NCBI RefSeq assembly: GCF_002156875.1
Contig: NZ_NCSY01000014.1
Coordinates: forward strand, 148,177-212,176
From: Bacillus sp. EAC
GTDB lineage: Bacteria; Bacillota; Bacilli; Bacillales; Bacillaceae_G
DNA: 64,000 nucleotides
Reading direction: 5' to 3'
Under the pieces are notes generated by a model, which searched no databases, had not been told where the DNA came from, and saw only the letters and a program-made list of their open reading frames with translations. The position numbers and the translations under genes were made by a program. This document shows, one piece after another, positions 27,812 to 37,476 of the stretch; position 1 is the stretch's first letter; the number at the start of each line of letters is the position of its first letter.

Positions 27812-28015
27812 TCTGTTGCAAGAAGACTAACATAAGAGACCTTAACAAAAGAATTGCTAACTCGACATTTCAATCTTAATACTGCTTATTTTGTTGGATG
27901 AATTTTATGCTAAAAGTACTATTCTATTTATAGACTTACTGTAGCATTATATTTATTTCTCGGAGGTGACTTCCCGGGAGAGCTGATTGACTAAATACAT
28001 AAATGGGGGAGTAGG

Positions 28016-28801
28016 ATGAAAGCTTTGTCTAGATTTAGACTACCAATTTCTGTAATGCTTACTTTTTTACTAATTTTTACGTTTTCATTCCCAAAAGGAT
28101 CTCATGCGGCAACACTTAAAACGAACGTAAAGTATGTCTCTCTTGGCGATTCATTGGCAGCAGGACAAACGCCAAATAAAACGATTGATAAAAGTTATGC
28201 TGATTTTCTCTCAGATCAACTTAAACAAACAGGTTATAATGTAACGACTCAAAAATTTGGCGTGCCAGGCTACACGACAAAGAACTTATATACACAGATA
28301 TTACAAGATACAAATGTGCGAAATGCGATTGATAAATCATCAATTGTTACGATTGATATAGGAGCAAATGATTTGCTTCAAGTTCCTGGCATCCTTAGCG
28401 GAAATGCTAGTCCAAAAGCTGTTGATGATGCTGTGTGGAATGCATATTTATATACTGTTTTAATCCTTGGAGAAATTAAATTTATCAATCCAAAGACGCA
28501 GGTGTATTTAATGGGATATTACAATCCATTCTTGCGTCTGCAACTAATCAATTCTCCGTTAGCAGGTCCTTTTGCAGCTTTACTTAATCAATTGAATAAC
28601 AATATTTTACAAGCTTCAAAGATGTATCCATCCGTTTATTATGTACCGACAGCTGAAGTTTTTTCTGCAAATATACAAAATTATTTAAGGTATGTACCAA
28701 ATGCTGCTGATATTCACTTAAGTTTAGAAGGATACCAGGTCGTAGGTAATCAATTTTTCCAAAAAATAGTTAGTGTGAATGCATTACCGATTGCTCAGTA
28801 G
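28016..28801 (+). CDS. Secreted SGNH/GDSL hydrolase
   Basis: 261 residues. Signal peptide at about 1-32 with cleavage after SHA. The four SGNH blocks are visible: YVSLGDSLAAGQ with nucleophile S46, the Gly in FGVPGYTTKN, the Asn in DIGANDLLQ, and DIHLSLEGYQ with the Asp-x-His pair. The family hydrolyses esters of lipids or acylated polysaccharides outside the cell. GGGGGAG precedes the ATG. It is transcribed alone and closed by a terminator. Confidence 0.92.
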   Translation: MKALSRFRLPISVMLTFLLIFTFSFPKGSHAATLKTNVKYVSLGDSLAAGQTPNKTIDKSYADFLSDQLKQTGYNVTTQKFGVPGYTTKNLYTQILQDTNVRNAIDKSSIVTIDIGANDLLQVPGILSGNASPKAVDDAVWNAYLYTVLILGEIKFINPKTQVYLMGYYNPFLRLQLINSPLAGPFAALLNQLNNNILQASKMYPSVYYVPTAEVFSANIQNYLRYVPNAADIHLSLEGYQVVGNQFFQKIVSVNALPIAQ

Positions 28802-28893
28802 AGCTGAAATTAGCTGATGAAAAATCAATTAAATAGATTAATATTCGTTTGGGAATATTAAATTTTCATGTCTATTATTGATAAATAAGTAAA

Positions 28894-28929
28894 CCCTCGT
28901 TAATAATTTACATGTAACGAGGTTTTTTT
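28894..28929 (+). terminator. Terminator after the SGNH hydrolase
   Basis: Stem CCTCGTTA / TAACGAGG with a 12-nt loop and seven T. Confidence 0.9.
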
Positions 28930-29281
28930 GTATTCATTTTTAATTATCATTTCTGTTTAAACTTTTATACAATAATTTTATATGGAGTGATTATAAGAGG
29001 GGATTGTAAATGTTTGATCGTAACATTATACTCATATTTTTTTATTGTTTCTTAGGGAAAATAATATGGTGAAAACAGCAATGGTTTCTTTTAAATAAGT
29101 TAGCTGGTAAAATACTAACAAAGTATTTTGATAGGATGCATGAGTGGAGAAAAATTCCATTCCTACTACTCTGCTAAAACATACATAAATAGATAAAAGA
29201 TTCGAATGATATGAGGGGTTCTTCGGTCACTCTTTGAAAAGCGTGAAATGAATGGGATTTGATTGACGAGGAGGAATAATC
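28930..29281. other. Leader region of the isolated ftsZ gene
   Basis: About 350 bp without a supported gene. A 20-codon frame from an ATG near 29010 (MFDRNIILIFF...) lacks a clear ribosome binding site. The last 30 bases, GGATTTGATTGACGAGGAGG and the following bases up to the ATG, resemble the ftsZ translation start region of Bacillus. Confidence 0.4.
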
Positions 29282-30607
29282 ATGTTGGAATTTGATACGA
29301 ATATAGAACAATTAGCAAAGATAAAGGTCATCGGAGTTGGCGGTGGCGGTAACAATGCCGTGAACCGTATGATTGAGGATGGAGTTGAAGGGGTAGAATT
29401 TATTGCCTTTAATACAGATGCACAAGCTCTTAAGCAATCAAAAGCTAGCATCACGATGCAAATCGGTGCAACTTTGACAAGAGGTTTAGGTGCGGGTGCA
29501 AATCCGGAGATAGGAAAAAAAGCTGTAGAAGAAAGTAAACAGCAGATTGAAGAAATAATTGCAGGCGCGGACATGGTATTCGTAACAGCCGGAATGGGCG
29601 GTGGGACAGGCACAGGAGCAGCGCCTTCTATTGCTAAGATTGCCCGAAATCTTGGAGCACTAACAATTGGGGTTGTCACACGACCATTCAAATTTGAAGG
29701 TAAAAAGCGTGCAGTCAACGCGGAAATGGGTATTAAAGCACTTAGGGATGCAGTTGATACTTTAATTATCATTCCAAACGATCGATTATTGGAGCTTGTC
29801 GATAAAAAGACACCTATGCTTGAAGCCTTCCGTGAAGCGGATAATGTACTTCGCCAAGGGGTTCAAGGGATTTCCGATTTAATTGCTGTACCTGGTTTAA
29901 TCAATCTAGATTTTGCTGACGTCAAAACAGTCATGTCCCATAAAGGAACGGCTTTAATGGGAATCGGTATTGCTAAAGGTGATGGACGAGCTGTTGAGGC
30001 TGCGAAGAAAGCATTAAATAGCCCATTATTAGAAACTTCGATTAATGGAGCTCACGGTGTAATCATGAACATAACTGGTGGACACAATTTAAGTCTATTT
30101 GAGGTACAAGAAGCAGCCGATATTGTTGCATCTGCGTCTCACGAGGAATTAAATATGATATTTGGTTCAGTCATAGATGAAAGCTTAAAAGACGAAATTA
30201 TCGTAACAGTCATTGCGACTGGATTCACTGAGCAAAATGAGACAGTGGTAAAAACGTCTCCTCAGCCTGCAATGGAAGAAGTGACTAATCGATATATGAC
30301 CAATCGTTATCAAAGGGAAGAACGTCATCAATATGAACCAGTAAATCGTAACGAACAGGTTCAAGAATATGACCGATACCAATATGAACCGAGAAACCGT
30401 AATGAACAGGTTCAACAAGATTATGATCGATATCAAAATGACCCAAGAAGCCGAGGCGAACAGGTTCAGGAATATGATCGATACCAATATGAGCCAAGGA
30501 ATCGTGAAGAACATGTTCAGGTTCAAGATCTAGACAATTATTCGAAACAACAAGAAGATTCTTTGTATATTCCAGCGTTTTTACGTAAGAGGAAGAATCG
30601 ATTTTGA
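29282..30607 (+). CDS. ftsZ: FtsZ with a tandem-repeat linker, outside any division cluster
   Basis: 441 residues, longer than the usual ~380. The GTPase domain is complete: [15 protein letters not shown], the tubulin signature [12 protein letters not shown], and the catalytic T7 loop [11 protein letters not shown]. The C-terminal peptide [11 protein letters not shown] fits the canonical FtsA/SepF/EzrA-binding tail. The linker (about 340-425) contains four units of 17-18 residues like [17 protein letters not shown]. No ftsA, divIB, murG or mraY lies nearby, so it is probably a second copy rather than the dcw-cluster gene. It should polymerise on GTP. A specialised role or dosage role is only inference. 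Confidence 0.92.
   Translation: MLEFDTNIEQLAKIKVIGVGGGGNNAVNRMIEDGVEGVEFIAFNTDAQALKQSKASITMQIGATLTRGLGAGANPEIGKKAVEESKQQIEEIIAGADMVFVTAGMGGGTGTGAAPSIAKIARNLGALTIGVVTRPFKFEGKKRAVNAEMGIKALRDAVDTLIIIPNDRLLELVDKKTPMLEAFREADNVLRQGVQGISDLIAVPGLINLDFADVKTVMSHKGTALMGIGIAKGDGRAVEAAKKALNSPLLETSINGAHGVIMNITGGHNLSLFEVQEAADIVASASHEELNMIFGSVIDESLKDEIIVTVIATGFTEQNETVVKTSPQPAMEEVTNRYMTNRYQREERHQYEPVNRNEQVQEYDRYQYEPRNRNEQVQQDYDRYQNDPRSRGEQVQEYDRYQYEPRNREEHVQVQDLDNYSKQQEDSLYIPAFLRKRKNRF
30329..30535 (+). repeat. In-frame tandem repeats in the ftsZ linker
   Basis: CAATATGAACC-like units start at 30329, 30380, 30434 and 30485, so the periods are 51, 54 and 51 bp. Each unit encodes [12 protein letters not shown](e/q)YDRY. 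The third unit is the most diverged ([12 protein letters not shown]). Confidence 0.88.
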
Positions 30608-30647
30608 ACGATTAAATAGTTGACTCTTTAAGTTTAAAATTAATATG

Positions 30648-30693
30648 AAAAGCCTAATTTCTCAGTAACAAAAGATGAGAAATTAGGCTTTTT
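30648..30693 (+). terminator. Terminator after ftsZ
   Basis: Perfect 17-bp stem AAAAGCCTAATTTCTCA / TGAGAAATTAGGCTTTT with an 11-nt loop and T-run. Confidence 0.92.
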
Positions 30694-30887
30694 ATGTGAG
30701 ACATTCGTATTGTTAAAATCTGAAAAAGAGCAAGTCATTTAACCTTAGCCCTTTAGTATTAAGAAGGAACATAGTATTCTATAATAATCATACTTTGGAA
30801 TGAACTTTCTGTTTAACTTGTTCTTAATATTCAGTTTACATTAATATGTTAGTTTAGATATGAATACACCAAAAAGGAGTGAATGGA

Positions 30888-32525
30888 ATGACTCGTCAAA
30901 GGATTTCAATTTTAGCATTATTGATTTTGATTTTGTCTCCAGCTTTTTATTTTGTTGTACCTAATGTTTCTGCTGAAAATGCGCTCGACCCTGCACCACA
31001 GTTGCAACCAGTCGGAACTGCAAATGGCAAGAAGATTTTATTTGATAATACCCATGGTCAAACTGCAGGAGCAGCAGATTGGGTATTGGATGGAGGATTT
31101 TCGGATTTTGCGAATGCATTAGCTAACAAAGGTTATTATGCAAAAGAGTTACGAAAAAGTACTCCGATTACATATGAAGATTTACAAGGATACAATGTGT
31201 TTATCATTGGAGAAGCAAATATACCATACAAAACTTCTGAGCAGGACGCTATGATCCAATTTGTCCAAAACGGTGGGAGTATCTTTTTTATTGGAGATCA
31301 CTATAATGCAGACCGCAATAAAAACCGCTGGGACGCATCAGAGGTTTTTAACGGTTACCGTCGAGGAGCTTATTCCAATCCAACAAAAGGAATGGGAGCA
31401 GAGGAAGCTTCGTCTACTGCAATGCAGGGCGTAACAGGATCTGATTGGTTGTCAACGAACTTCGGAATCAGGTTCCGTTATAATGCGATAGGTGATGTTA
31501 CTGCCAATGACATTGTAGCACCAAGTCAGGCTTTCGGAATAACTACTGGAGTCTCAACGGTTGCTATGCATGCAGGCTCAACATTAGCTATCACTGATTC
31601 AAACAAAGCAAAAGGGATTGTGTATCTGCCTTCAACATCTACGAAATGGGCAAGTGCTGTTGATCAAGGTGTATACAGTGGTGGAGGAAGAGTAGAGGGG
31701 CCTTTTGCTGCGGTTTCCAAGCTAGGATTAGGTAAGGCGGCGTTTATTGGTGATTCTTCACCAGTAGAGGATGCGACTCCTAAATATTTACGTGAGGAAA
31801 ACGGTGCAAAGAAGACAACATACGATGGTTTTAAGGAACAAAATGATGGTACTTTACTTGTTAATATAATTGATTGGCTATCAAAACAGGAAAGCTATAC
31901 AGCATTATCACAAGTTAGCGGATTACAGCTTGATCAGCCGACTACATTACTTTCTATGGAAAATCCGCAAACATCTACTGAACCAATTGCGGAACCATGG
32001 GCAGCACCTGATGCAGGTTATAAATGGTATGATCCTTCAACATTTAAGACCGGATCATACAACTCTGGCTCTGGTGGACCTGTTGTCCCGGCGACATTGA
32101 ATGAGAATTTTGAGTCTGGTACAAAAGCAGCTTATACTTCAGGTAATGTAACGCTTCCGAGTGGTTCATGGTATTTTGACAATGCACTTATTGGCAATTT
32201 AGCTGGGGATAAGAAAACGGGTGTGCAGTCTGCTCGTGTCCGTTCAAATGGTGCACTTACGATGAATTTCGATGTAAACGGCGCAAAGACTCTTAAAATC
32301 TCTCATGCGAATTTTAGTACGGACAGTGGAGCGAATTGGCAGCTACAAATGTCTACTAATGGTGGCTCTACATGGACAAATGTCGGCAGTACAAATACTA
32401 GTACATCTACATTGACTGTTAAAACATTTACCCTTTCTCAGGCGACTTCTGTTCGATTCCGGATTGTTGTATCAGGTACTACAGGGCAGAGGATTAATTT
32501 TGATGATATTGTGATAAGTAATTAA
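30888..32525 (+). CDS. Secreted protein: GATase-like domain plus beta-sandwich
   Basis: 545 residues. Signal peptide at 1-32 ending PNVSA-EN. The first domain (about 45-330) has ILFDNTHGQTAGAADWV, YNVFIIGEANIPYK and GGSIFFIGDHYNADRN, a class I glutamine amidotransferase-like fold of the DUF4350 sort. The second domain (about 400-545) is a jelly-roll module (NENFESGTKAAY, SARVRSNGALTMNFDV, RINFDDIVI) as found on secreted nucleases and glycan-active proteins. ATG 30888 follows AAAGGAG; the earlier GTG overlaps that site. No catalytic residues could be named. Function unknown, extracellular. Confidence 0.8.
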   Translation: MTRQRISILALLILILSPAFYFVVPNVSAENALDPAPQLQPVGTANGKKILFDNTHGQTAGAADWVLDGGFSDFANALANKGYYAKELRKSTPITYEDLQGYNVFIIGEANIPYKTSEQDAMIQFVQNGGSIFFIGDHYNADRNKNRWDASEVFNGYRRGAYSNPTKGMGAEEASSTAMQGVTGSDWLSTNFGIRFRYNAIGDVTANDIVAPSQAFGITTGVSTVAMHAGSTLAITDSNKAKGIVYLPSTSTKWASAVDQGVYSGGGRVEGPFAAVSKLGLGKAAFIGDSSPVEDATPKYLREENGAKKTTYDGFKEQNDGTLLVNIIDWLSKQESYTALSQVSGLQLDQPTTLLSMENPQTSTEPIAEPWAAPDAGYKWYDPSTFKTGSYNSGSGGPVVPATLNENFESGTKAAYTSGNVTLPSGSWYFDNALIGNLAGDKKTGVQSARVRSNGALTMNFDVNGAKTLKISHANFSTDSGANWQLQMSTNGGSTWTNVGSTNTSTSTLTVKTFTLSQATSVRFRIVVSGTTGQRINFDDIVISN

Positions 32526-32555
32526 GTGCGCCCTATATAAGTGTATCAATAGTTT

Positions 32556-32580
32556 AGACCTATCCAAAATGGATAGGTCT
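32556..32580. terminator. Terminator between convergent genes
   Basis: Perfect stem AGACCTATCC / GGATAGGTCT with a 5-nt loop. Confidence 0.85.
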
Positions 32581-32615
32581 ATTTATTTCTCGGTAGAAAA
32601 TCTTAATTTATGTCC

Positions 32616-33116
32616 TTATTTAAGCAATCCGACTAGCGGCTTTAAGCTAAAATAATCCAACGCTTCATTCACGAGATTGATATCATAAATCTTCTTTTCC
32701 AAACAAAATTGAATAACTAAATCACTTATATCACTGTCTGATAATGAGTAACCAGCAGAGCCTAATAGTTCTTCTGTTTCATCTTGATTTAGTTCTAGGG
32801 CTAAGGCGAGAGCTATTATGGTATTTTTCTTTGGACGGTAACTTGGATTGGAGCGGATTTTTGAAAAATGTTTTCGATCGATTCCGGCTTTTTTATAGAT
32901 TACTGGATCACTAGTATTTTTTTGATCTATAAAGTTAAACAACACTTCGCTCAGTGTAGGTTTACGTTTATTTTTTATAAAATCTTCTATTTCTAAAGAG
33001 TGAAGGTCGAATGTATCTTCTTTAAGTGAATATCGTTTGTTTTCTAAAACTTTAATAGTGTTTAAGTGGCTTTCTACATACTCCTGTAATTCTATTAAAA
33101 AATTTTTGTTTAGCAT
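32616..33116 (-). CDS. Helix-turn-helix protein paired with a VWA gene
   Basis: 166 residues from the ATG at 33116. A central lambda-repressor-like helix-turn-helix reads VIYKKAGIDRKHFSKIRSNP, then KKNTIIALALALELNQDETE and ELLGSAGYSLS. The N-terminal third is a separate helical region. It is divergent from the VWA gene with about 100 bp between starts. That pairing is frequent in Bacillus and other bacteria, so it probably regulates the VWA gene. AGGAGGG lies 12 nt upstream. Confidence 0.8.
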   Translation of the reverse strand: MLNKNFLIELQEYVESHLNTIKVLENKRYSLKEDTFDLHSLEIEDFIKNKRKPTLSEVLFNFIDQKNTSDPVIYKKAGIDRKHFSKIRSNPSYRPKKNTIIALALALELNQDETEELLGSAGYSLSDSDISDLVIQFCLEKKIYDINLVNEALDYFSLKPLVGLLK

Positions 33117-33216
33117 ATAGTTTTTCTGCCCTCCTAGAAATGTCGCTTTACAGGCGACCAATTAACGAAGCAATTTAGTTACTATTATAACATCAAGAAA
33201 CAGGAGGATGATGAGA

Positions 33217-33810
33217 ATGAATAGTAACGTAACAGAAATCATTTTTTTATTAGACAGAAGTGGATCAATGGCTGGACTTGAAGGTGATACGATCGGTGGA
33301 TTTAACTCGTTTATTGAAAAACAATGTAAGCTTGAAGGAGAAACTTTTCTAACAACAGTGCTATTCGATGATAAATATGAGGTTTTATGGAATGGTATTC
33401 ATGCAAATAATGTGAAATTAACCGAAAATGAATATTATGTAAGAGGGACAACTGCACTATTAGACGCGGTCGGAAAGACGATCTTAGATGTTGGTTACAG
33501 GCTGGCTAGAACGAATGATGATCAAAGACCAGGTAAAGTTATTTTTGTGATAACAACGGATGGAATGGAAAATGCAAGTAGTGAATTTACTTATAGAAAA
33601 GTTCAAGAGTTTATTAAACATCAACAAGAGAAGTATAATTGGGAGTTCATTTTCATGGGGGCAAATATTGACGCAGTTAAGGAAGCAGAAAGTATTGGAA
33701 TTTTGAAAGAAAATGCTTATAACTTTGAAGCAACTGGGGAAGGTGTAGTGAGTTTGTATGATTCAATTTGTGATGCTGTGTCTAAGAAAAGACAAAAAAA
33801 CTTCGATTAA
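33217..33810 (+). CDS. von Willebrand A (VWA) domain protein
   Basis: About 197 residues, a stand-alone VWA domain. All MIDAS elements are visible: DRSGSMAG (DxSxS), the Thr in VRGTTALLDAVG, and the Asp in VITTDGMENA. It therefore should bind a divalent metal and a protein ligand. It has no signal peptide, so it is cytosolic. ATG 33217 is 9 nt after AGGAGG; earlier ATGs at 33208 and 33211 are too close. The last 70 codons recur as a broken copy at 38209-38427. Confidence 0.9.
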   Translation: MNSNVTEIIFLLDRSGSMAGLEGDTIGGFNSFIEKQCKLEGETFLTTVLFDDKYEVLWNGIHANNVKLTENEYYVRGTTALLDAVGKTILDVGYRLARTNDDQRPGKVIFVITTDGMENASSEFTYRKVQEFIKHQQEKYNWEFIFMGANIDAVKEAESIGILKENAYNFEATGEGVVSLYDSICDAVSKKRQKNFD

Positions 33811-33834
33811 TTTAATTGAATTGAATCGTATCAC

Positions 33835-33970
33835 AAGTGATGGTAAACAAAAAAGACCAGGTTACAATTGAAATGTATAAATTGAATATGTTAAAGAATC
33901 AAATAATATAGTAAACATTTAAAAGTATTAGAAGAAGAACAAGCATAATATAGCTTGTTCTTTTTTATTT
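33835..33970 (+). repeat. Second intergenic repeat family, copy B1, with terminator
   Basis: ATCACAAG, AACAAAAAAGACCAGGTTAC, ATTGAAATGTATAAATTGAA, then GTTAAAGAATCAAA, ending with the terminator AAGAACAAGC / GCTTGTTCTTTTTT. The same ordered words occur at 35021-35155 and at 38125-38208. It directly follows the intact VWA gene. Confidence 0.75.
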
Positions 33971-34287
33971 TTTAATTAAGCTAGATTTATTTTTTAATAG
34001 TAGATGGTATATTGGTATGGACTATTTTATTAATAGTAGAAAGGAACCAAGAAAAAAGAAATGCTTATAATTCAATTAACTAATGCCAAGGTTATAGCCT
34101 TTGTAGTGGAGTCATTCTTCCTTTTGAAATTACTTAAATTAATATGGGCTTTTTAAACATTACTTATAGTGAGGAAAAATTAACCGATATACAACCGATA
34201 TACCTTAAAGTAAGTAATTTTACATAAATTGGGTTACGTGTTTAAGGAAAAATACCTATCTATGACTTCATTTTGGGGGAGAATATA

Positions 34288-34911
34288 GTGACAACAAATA
34301 GTTTAACTGAAAGTAAAATGACACAAGTATTAGATTGGGCTTTTGAAAAAGCCGTTAATGGACTACCAGGAACTGAAACTGCAGCAGAATTAGCAGAAAG
34401 TTATTTAAGTAAAAATTCATCGGTTGAGAAAGCTATCGATAGCTTAATACGTTGGCAAAATGCTAAAGGAGCAACAAGCGGTTTTCTAACTGGATTAGGT
34501 GGACTTATCACATTACCAGTAGCTATTCCAACAAACGTTGCATCAGTTATGTACGTACAAATTAGAATGATTGCTACAATAGCTCATATAAGAGGCTACG
34601 ATTTAAAGGATGACCAAGTTAAAACTTTTGTATTTGTTTGTTTAACTGGACAAGCTGCTACTGATATTCTAAAACAAGCTGGTATAAAATTGGGAACGGC
34701 ACTTGCAAAAGAAGCCATAAAAAAAATACCCGGAGAGGTTATTAAGGCAATTAATAAAGCCGTAGGTATTAGGCTGGTAACAAAGTTCGGACAAAAGGGA
34801 ATTGTTAATTTGGGAAAAGCTGTGCCTTTAGTAGGGGGAGTAATTGGCGGAGCAGTTGATGGCATAAGTACAAATGCTATAGGAAAGACTTCTAAGAAAG
34901 TTTTTGCTTAA
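34288..34911 (+). CDS. EcsC family protein
   Basis: 207 residues from GTG 34288 (GGGGGAG 8 nt upstream). Features are VLDWAFEKAVNGLPGTETA, the glycine-rich hydrophobic GATSGFLTGLGGLITLPVAI, PTNVASVMYVQIRMIATIAH and a second glycine-rich segment AVPLVGGVIGGAVDGIST. These match the EcsC family, found as the third gene of ecsABC in Bacillus but also alone, as here. Its biochemical role is unknown. It may sit at the membrane through the two glycine-rich segments. Confidence 0.88.
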   Translation: MTTNSLTESKMTQVLDWAFEKAVNGLPGTETAAELAESYLSKNSSVEKAIDSLIRWQNAKGATSGFLTGLGGLITLPVAIPTNVASVMYVQIRMIATIAHIRGYDLKDDQVKTFVFVCLTGQAATDILKQAGIKLGTALAKEAIKKIPGEVIKAINKAVGIRLVTKFGQKGIVNLGKAVPLVGGVIGGAVDGISTNAIGKTSKKVFA

Positions 34912-35571
34912 ATATGAGGAATTTGAAAAAAGATATTAACATTAAAGTTAGCAGGGTGGAAAAAGTGAAGAAAGAAGTAATGGCAATATAAAAGCAGCAT
35001 TTTGAAATTCTTGACGGGTCAAAAAATAACGGGTTACTGTTGAAATGTGTAGAATATTTAAGTTAAAGAATCAAAAAATTAGATCGAAATTTAATAAACA
35101 TATAGAAATATTTAAAGAAGGACAAGTAGAAAAAGCTTGTTCTTTTTGTTTTAAAATAGGAGAGATTAGCTTTTAAAGGGATACAGTATATTTTTTGGCA
35201 ATGACTAAAGACAGATTATTTTAGGTTGTTAAAAGAATAAGTTGTTGAAACGAATGTCGTATTATGTAATAAAATGTCGTTTATTATCGCTTGCTGGAAA
35301 TAAATGTCATATTATAAAATTTTAATATCGTTTTAAATTATTTTAACTCAACTTTTGGACATAAAAAAATTCAGTGTGACCCTTGATATAACTAGACAGA
35401 GACTCAAACCATTGTATTAATTGATAGTTATCGAATTCAAATAAACAATGCCTTTGCCTGGTAGCTGCTGTAGTGCTGTTAGGATATAACTAGATGTCAC
35501 AAAGGATTGTAGCCAAAAATCAACTACGAAAGTTAAATAATGGAATTATCTAAAGGAAAGAGGAGATTTTA
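34912..35571. other. Intergenic region with repeat copy B2 and AATGTCGT motifs
   Basis: Copy B2 of the second repeat family lies at 35021-35155 (GGGTTACTGTTGAAATGTG, GTTAAAGAATCAAAAAATTA, hairpin GGACAAG/CTTGTTCT with T-run). A short frame from 34914 (MRNLKKDINIKVSRVEKVKK...) stops after 25 codons and may be a remnant. At 35253-35330 the word AATGTCGTATTAT occurs three times with small changes. No gene was found. Confidence 0.55.
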
Positions 35572-36960
35572 TTGAAAAAAACACTTGGAATTATTACTGC
35601 AGGTGTATTAATTTTAAATTCAATTTTTTTAGCTCCAAAAGAATCGAGAGCAGTTACTACAAATATAGGTTTTCCACAAGGTGAAATGTACGAAAATGGT
35701 GGATATGATCCAAGTGCCGCTGCACCTGTTTTCGGGAACTGGTCATATAACTCGCCTTTTTCTGGGACAGAAACAAATGTATTAAAATGGGAAAAAGACA
35801 TTACTGATATGATTTCTTACTTTTCTCCAACTGTTATAGATAAAGATGGAAATATCTATTATACAACAGGTGATGAAGAAGTTGTGTCGATTGATAAACA
35901 TGGAGTACAAAGATGGAAAGTAAAACTTGACACTTCTGCTTCACAAAATGTTGCACCAGCTATTGGATATGATGGAACAATATACGTTGCAGGAGGTCTC
36001 AGTATATTTGCTTTAAATCCCGATGGTACCGTGAAATGGAAATCTACACCGACAGTTGGTACATTTTATAGTAGTCCGGCCATTGGAAGTGATGGGACAC
36101 TTTATGTACAAGATGCAAAAGAATACAAACTCTATGCATTTAATGGGAATGACGGTAGTGTGAAATGGATCTCAGCTGCAGCTCCCAAAGCATGGGATCG
36201 CAATACAAGTCCTGTTATTGATAGCGAGGGTACGATCTATGTAAGAAATGATGCTTTTATTAATGCTTATAATAAAAGTGGTACATTAAAATGGTCTTAT
36301 CAGACTGCCACTGCTTCAAACTTAATTTTATTAAAAGATGGTAAGATAGCCGTATCAAATTACAATCCTGGTAGCCCTGGTACTGTGAAAATTATTGATC
36401 GTAGTGGGAATTTAGTTAAATCATTTGTAACAGCAAACAGTGGGGGGCGTTTTATAGTTCAAAACCTTTTTAATGATCAACTTATAGTAGATGATGGGTA
36501 TAACATTACTTCATTCAACGAAGATGGTACAAAAAATTGGTCCTATAACACTTCGGGTTCGACTCAGCATCAACCTGTTATTGATAAAAATGGTGTCATT
36601 TATTTCGGCAGTGATGTTGGTAAAATGTATGCTTTAAAACCAGATGGTACAGTCAAATGGCAACTTAATTTATTACAACATTACGGTGGCAGTGTTTTCA
36701 GGTTTTTTAATGGCGGAATAAGTATGGATAAAAATGGGACACTTATTACTGCCGGTGAATTATTTAAAAATGCTGTTTTTACAACAAAAATTATTGCTAT
36801 CGGAGATGACTCAGTTCCGCCAATTGATGAAACATGTAGCGGCTATTTAGAACAAATTGAAACAAAAATAGCAAACGGCACTATCACCCAAGAAGAAATT
36901 AAAGAAGCTCAACTTAGACTAAGTAAAGATTTATATAATTTAAGTTTAAAAGAAAATTAA
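35572..36960 (+). CDS. Secreted PQQ-type beta-propeller protein
   Basis: 462 residues from TTG 35572 (AGAGGAGA upstream). Signal peptide at 1-27 ending ESRA. Repeated blades follow the pattern PxIgxDGTIYV-(n)-LyAlnpDGTvKW: for example VIDKDGNIYYTTGDEEVV, AIGYDGTIYVAGGLSIFALN, AIGSDGTLYVQDAKEYKLYA, VIDKNGVIYFGSDVGKMYAL. At least six blades fit a PQQ-like eight-blade propeller. No quinone-site residues are evident, so it is a binding rather than enzymatic propeller. The C-terminal 45 residues form a helical tail. Confidence 0.9.
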   Translation: MKKTLGIITAGVLILNSIFLAPKESRAVTTNIGFPQGEMYENGGYDPSAAAPVFGNWSYNSPFSGTETNVLKWEKDITDMISYFSPTVIDKDGNIYYTTGDEEVVSIDKHGVQRWKVKLDTSASQNVAPAIGYDGTIYVAGGLSIFALNPDGTVKWKSTPTVGTFYSSPAIGSDGTLYVQDAKEYKLYAFNGNDGSVKWISAAAPKAWDRNTSPVIDSEGTIYVRNDAFINAYNKSGTLKWSYQTATASNLILLKDGKIAVSNYNPGSPGTVKIIDRSGNLVKSFVTANSGGRFIVQNLFNDQLIVDDGYNITSFNEDGTKNWSYNTSGSTQHQPVIDKNGVIYFGSDVGKMYALKPDGTVKWQLNLLQHYGGSVFRFFNGGISMDKNGTLITAGELFKNAVFTTKIIAIGDDSVPPIDETCSGYLEQIETKIANGTITQEEIKEAQLRLSKDLYNLSLKEN

Positions 36961-37043
36961 GAATATCCCATTTATAGGTGATAGTCTTACAGCGAGTTGA
37001 ATAACAAGTCTGTCTAGAAATATTATTAAAATACTTTAGAAAG

Positions 37044-37082
37044 ATCCCCCTTTGTAGGAAATAAATACACAGGGGATTTTTT
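37044..37082 (+). terminator. Terminator after the propeller gene
   Basis: ATCCCC pairs with GGGGAT across a 22-nt loop, followed by six T. The remaining 37083-37476 holds no gene that I can support. Confidence 0.6.
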
Positions 37083-37476
37083 ATGTATTACCTCAAGGGA
37101 ACATTGACAACACGAAAATTTGTAAATGTTGTGAAGCTATGTATGGTAAAAAACATAATCTAGTTCTAATGAATTGGAATATTGTTTAAGAGCTATTCGA
37201 AGCTTTTATAATTCTTCAATCGCTAGACCGACTATCGAACCTTACGAATTCAATATAATGTAGATTGTTTGATTAAATAGGTTTTATAGTTTTAAATGTG
37301 TGGTAGATCAAGGATATAGCTGTTAAATAAGGGATTCAGACAACTAATCTATTTTAACAGTATAAAACAACCTCATTTAGATTAATCAAGGAAAATCACA
37401 TATTAATAAACATGAGTGAATTTCGAGTTGTTAGATTATAAGGGTGTTATATATTACTAAATTAATTGGAGGAAAA

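Noticed and set aside
29227..29772. 181-residue minus-strand frame over ftsZ
   Set aside because: It is antisense to the conserved GTPase domain, rich in Pro, Ser and Ala as expected from the complement, and has no ribosome binding site.
37110..37190. Cys-rich small frame (TKICKCCEAMYGKKHN)
   Set aside because: It is too short, has no start codon or ribosome binding site, and could not be linked to a family.
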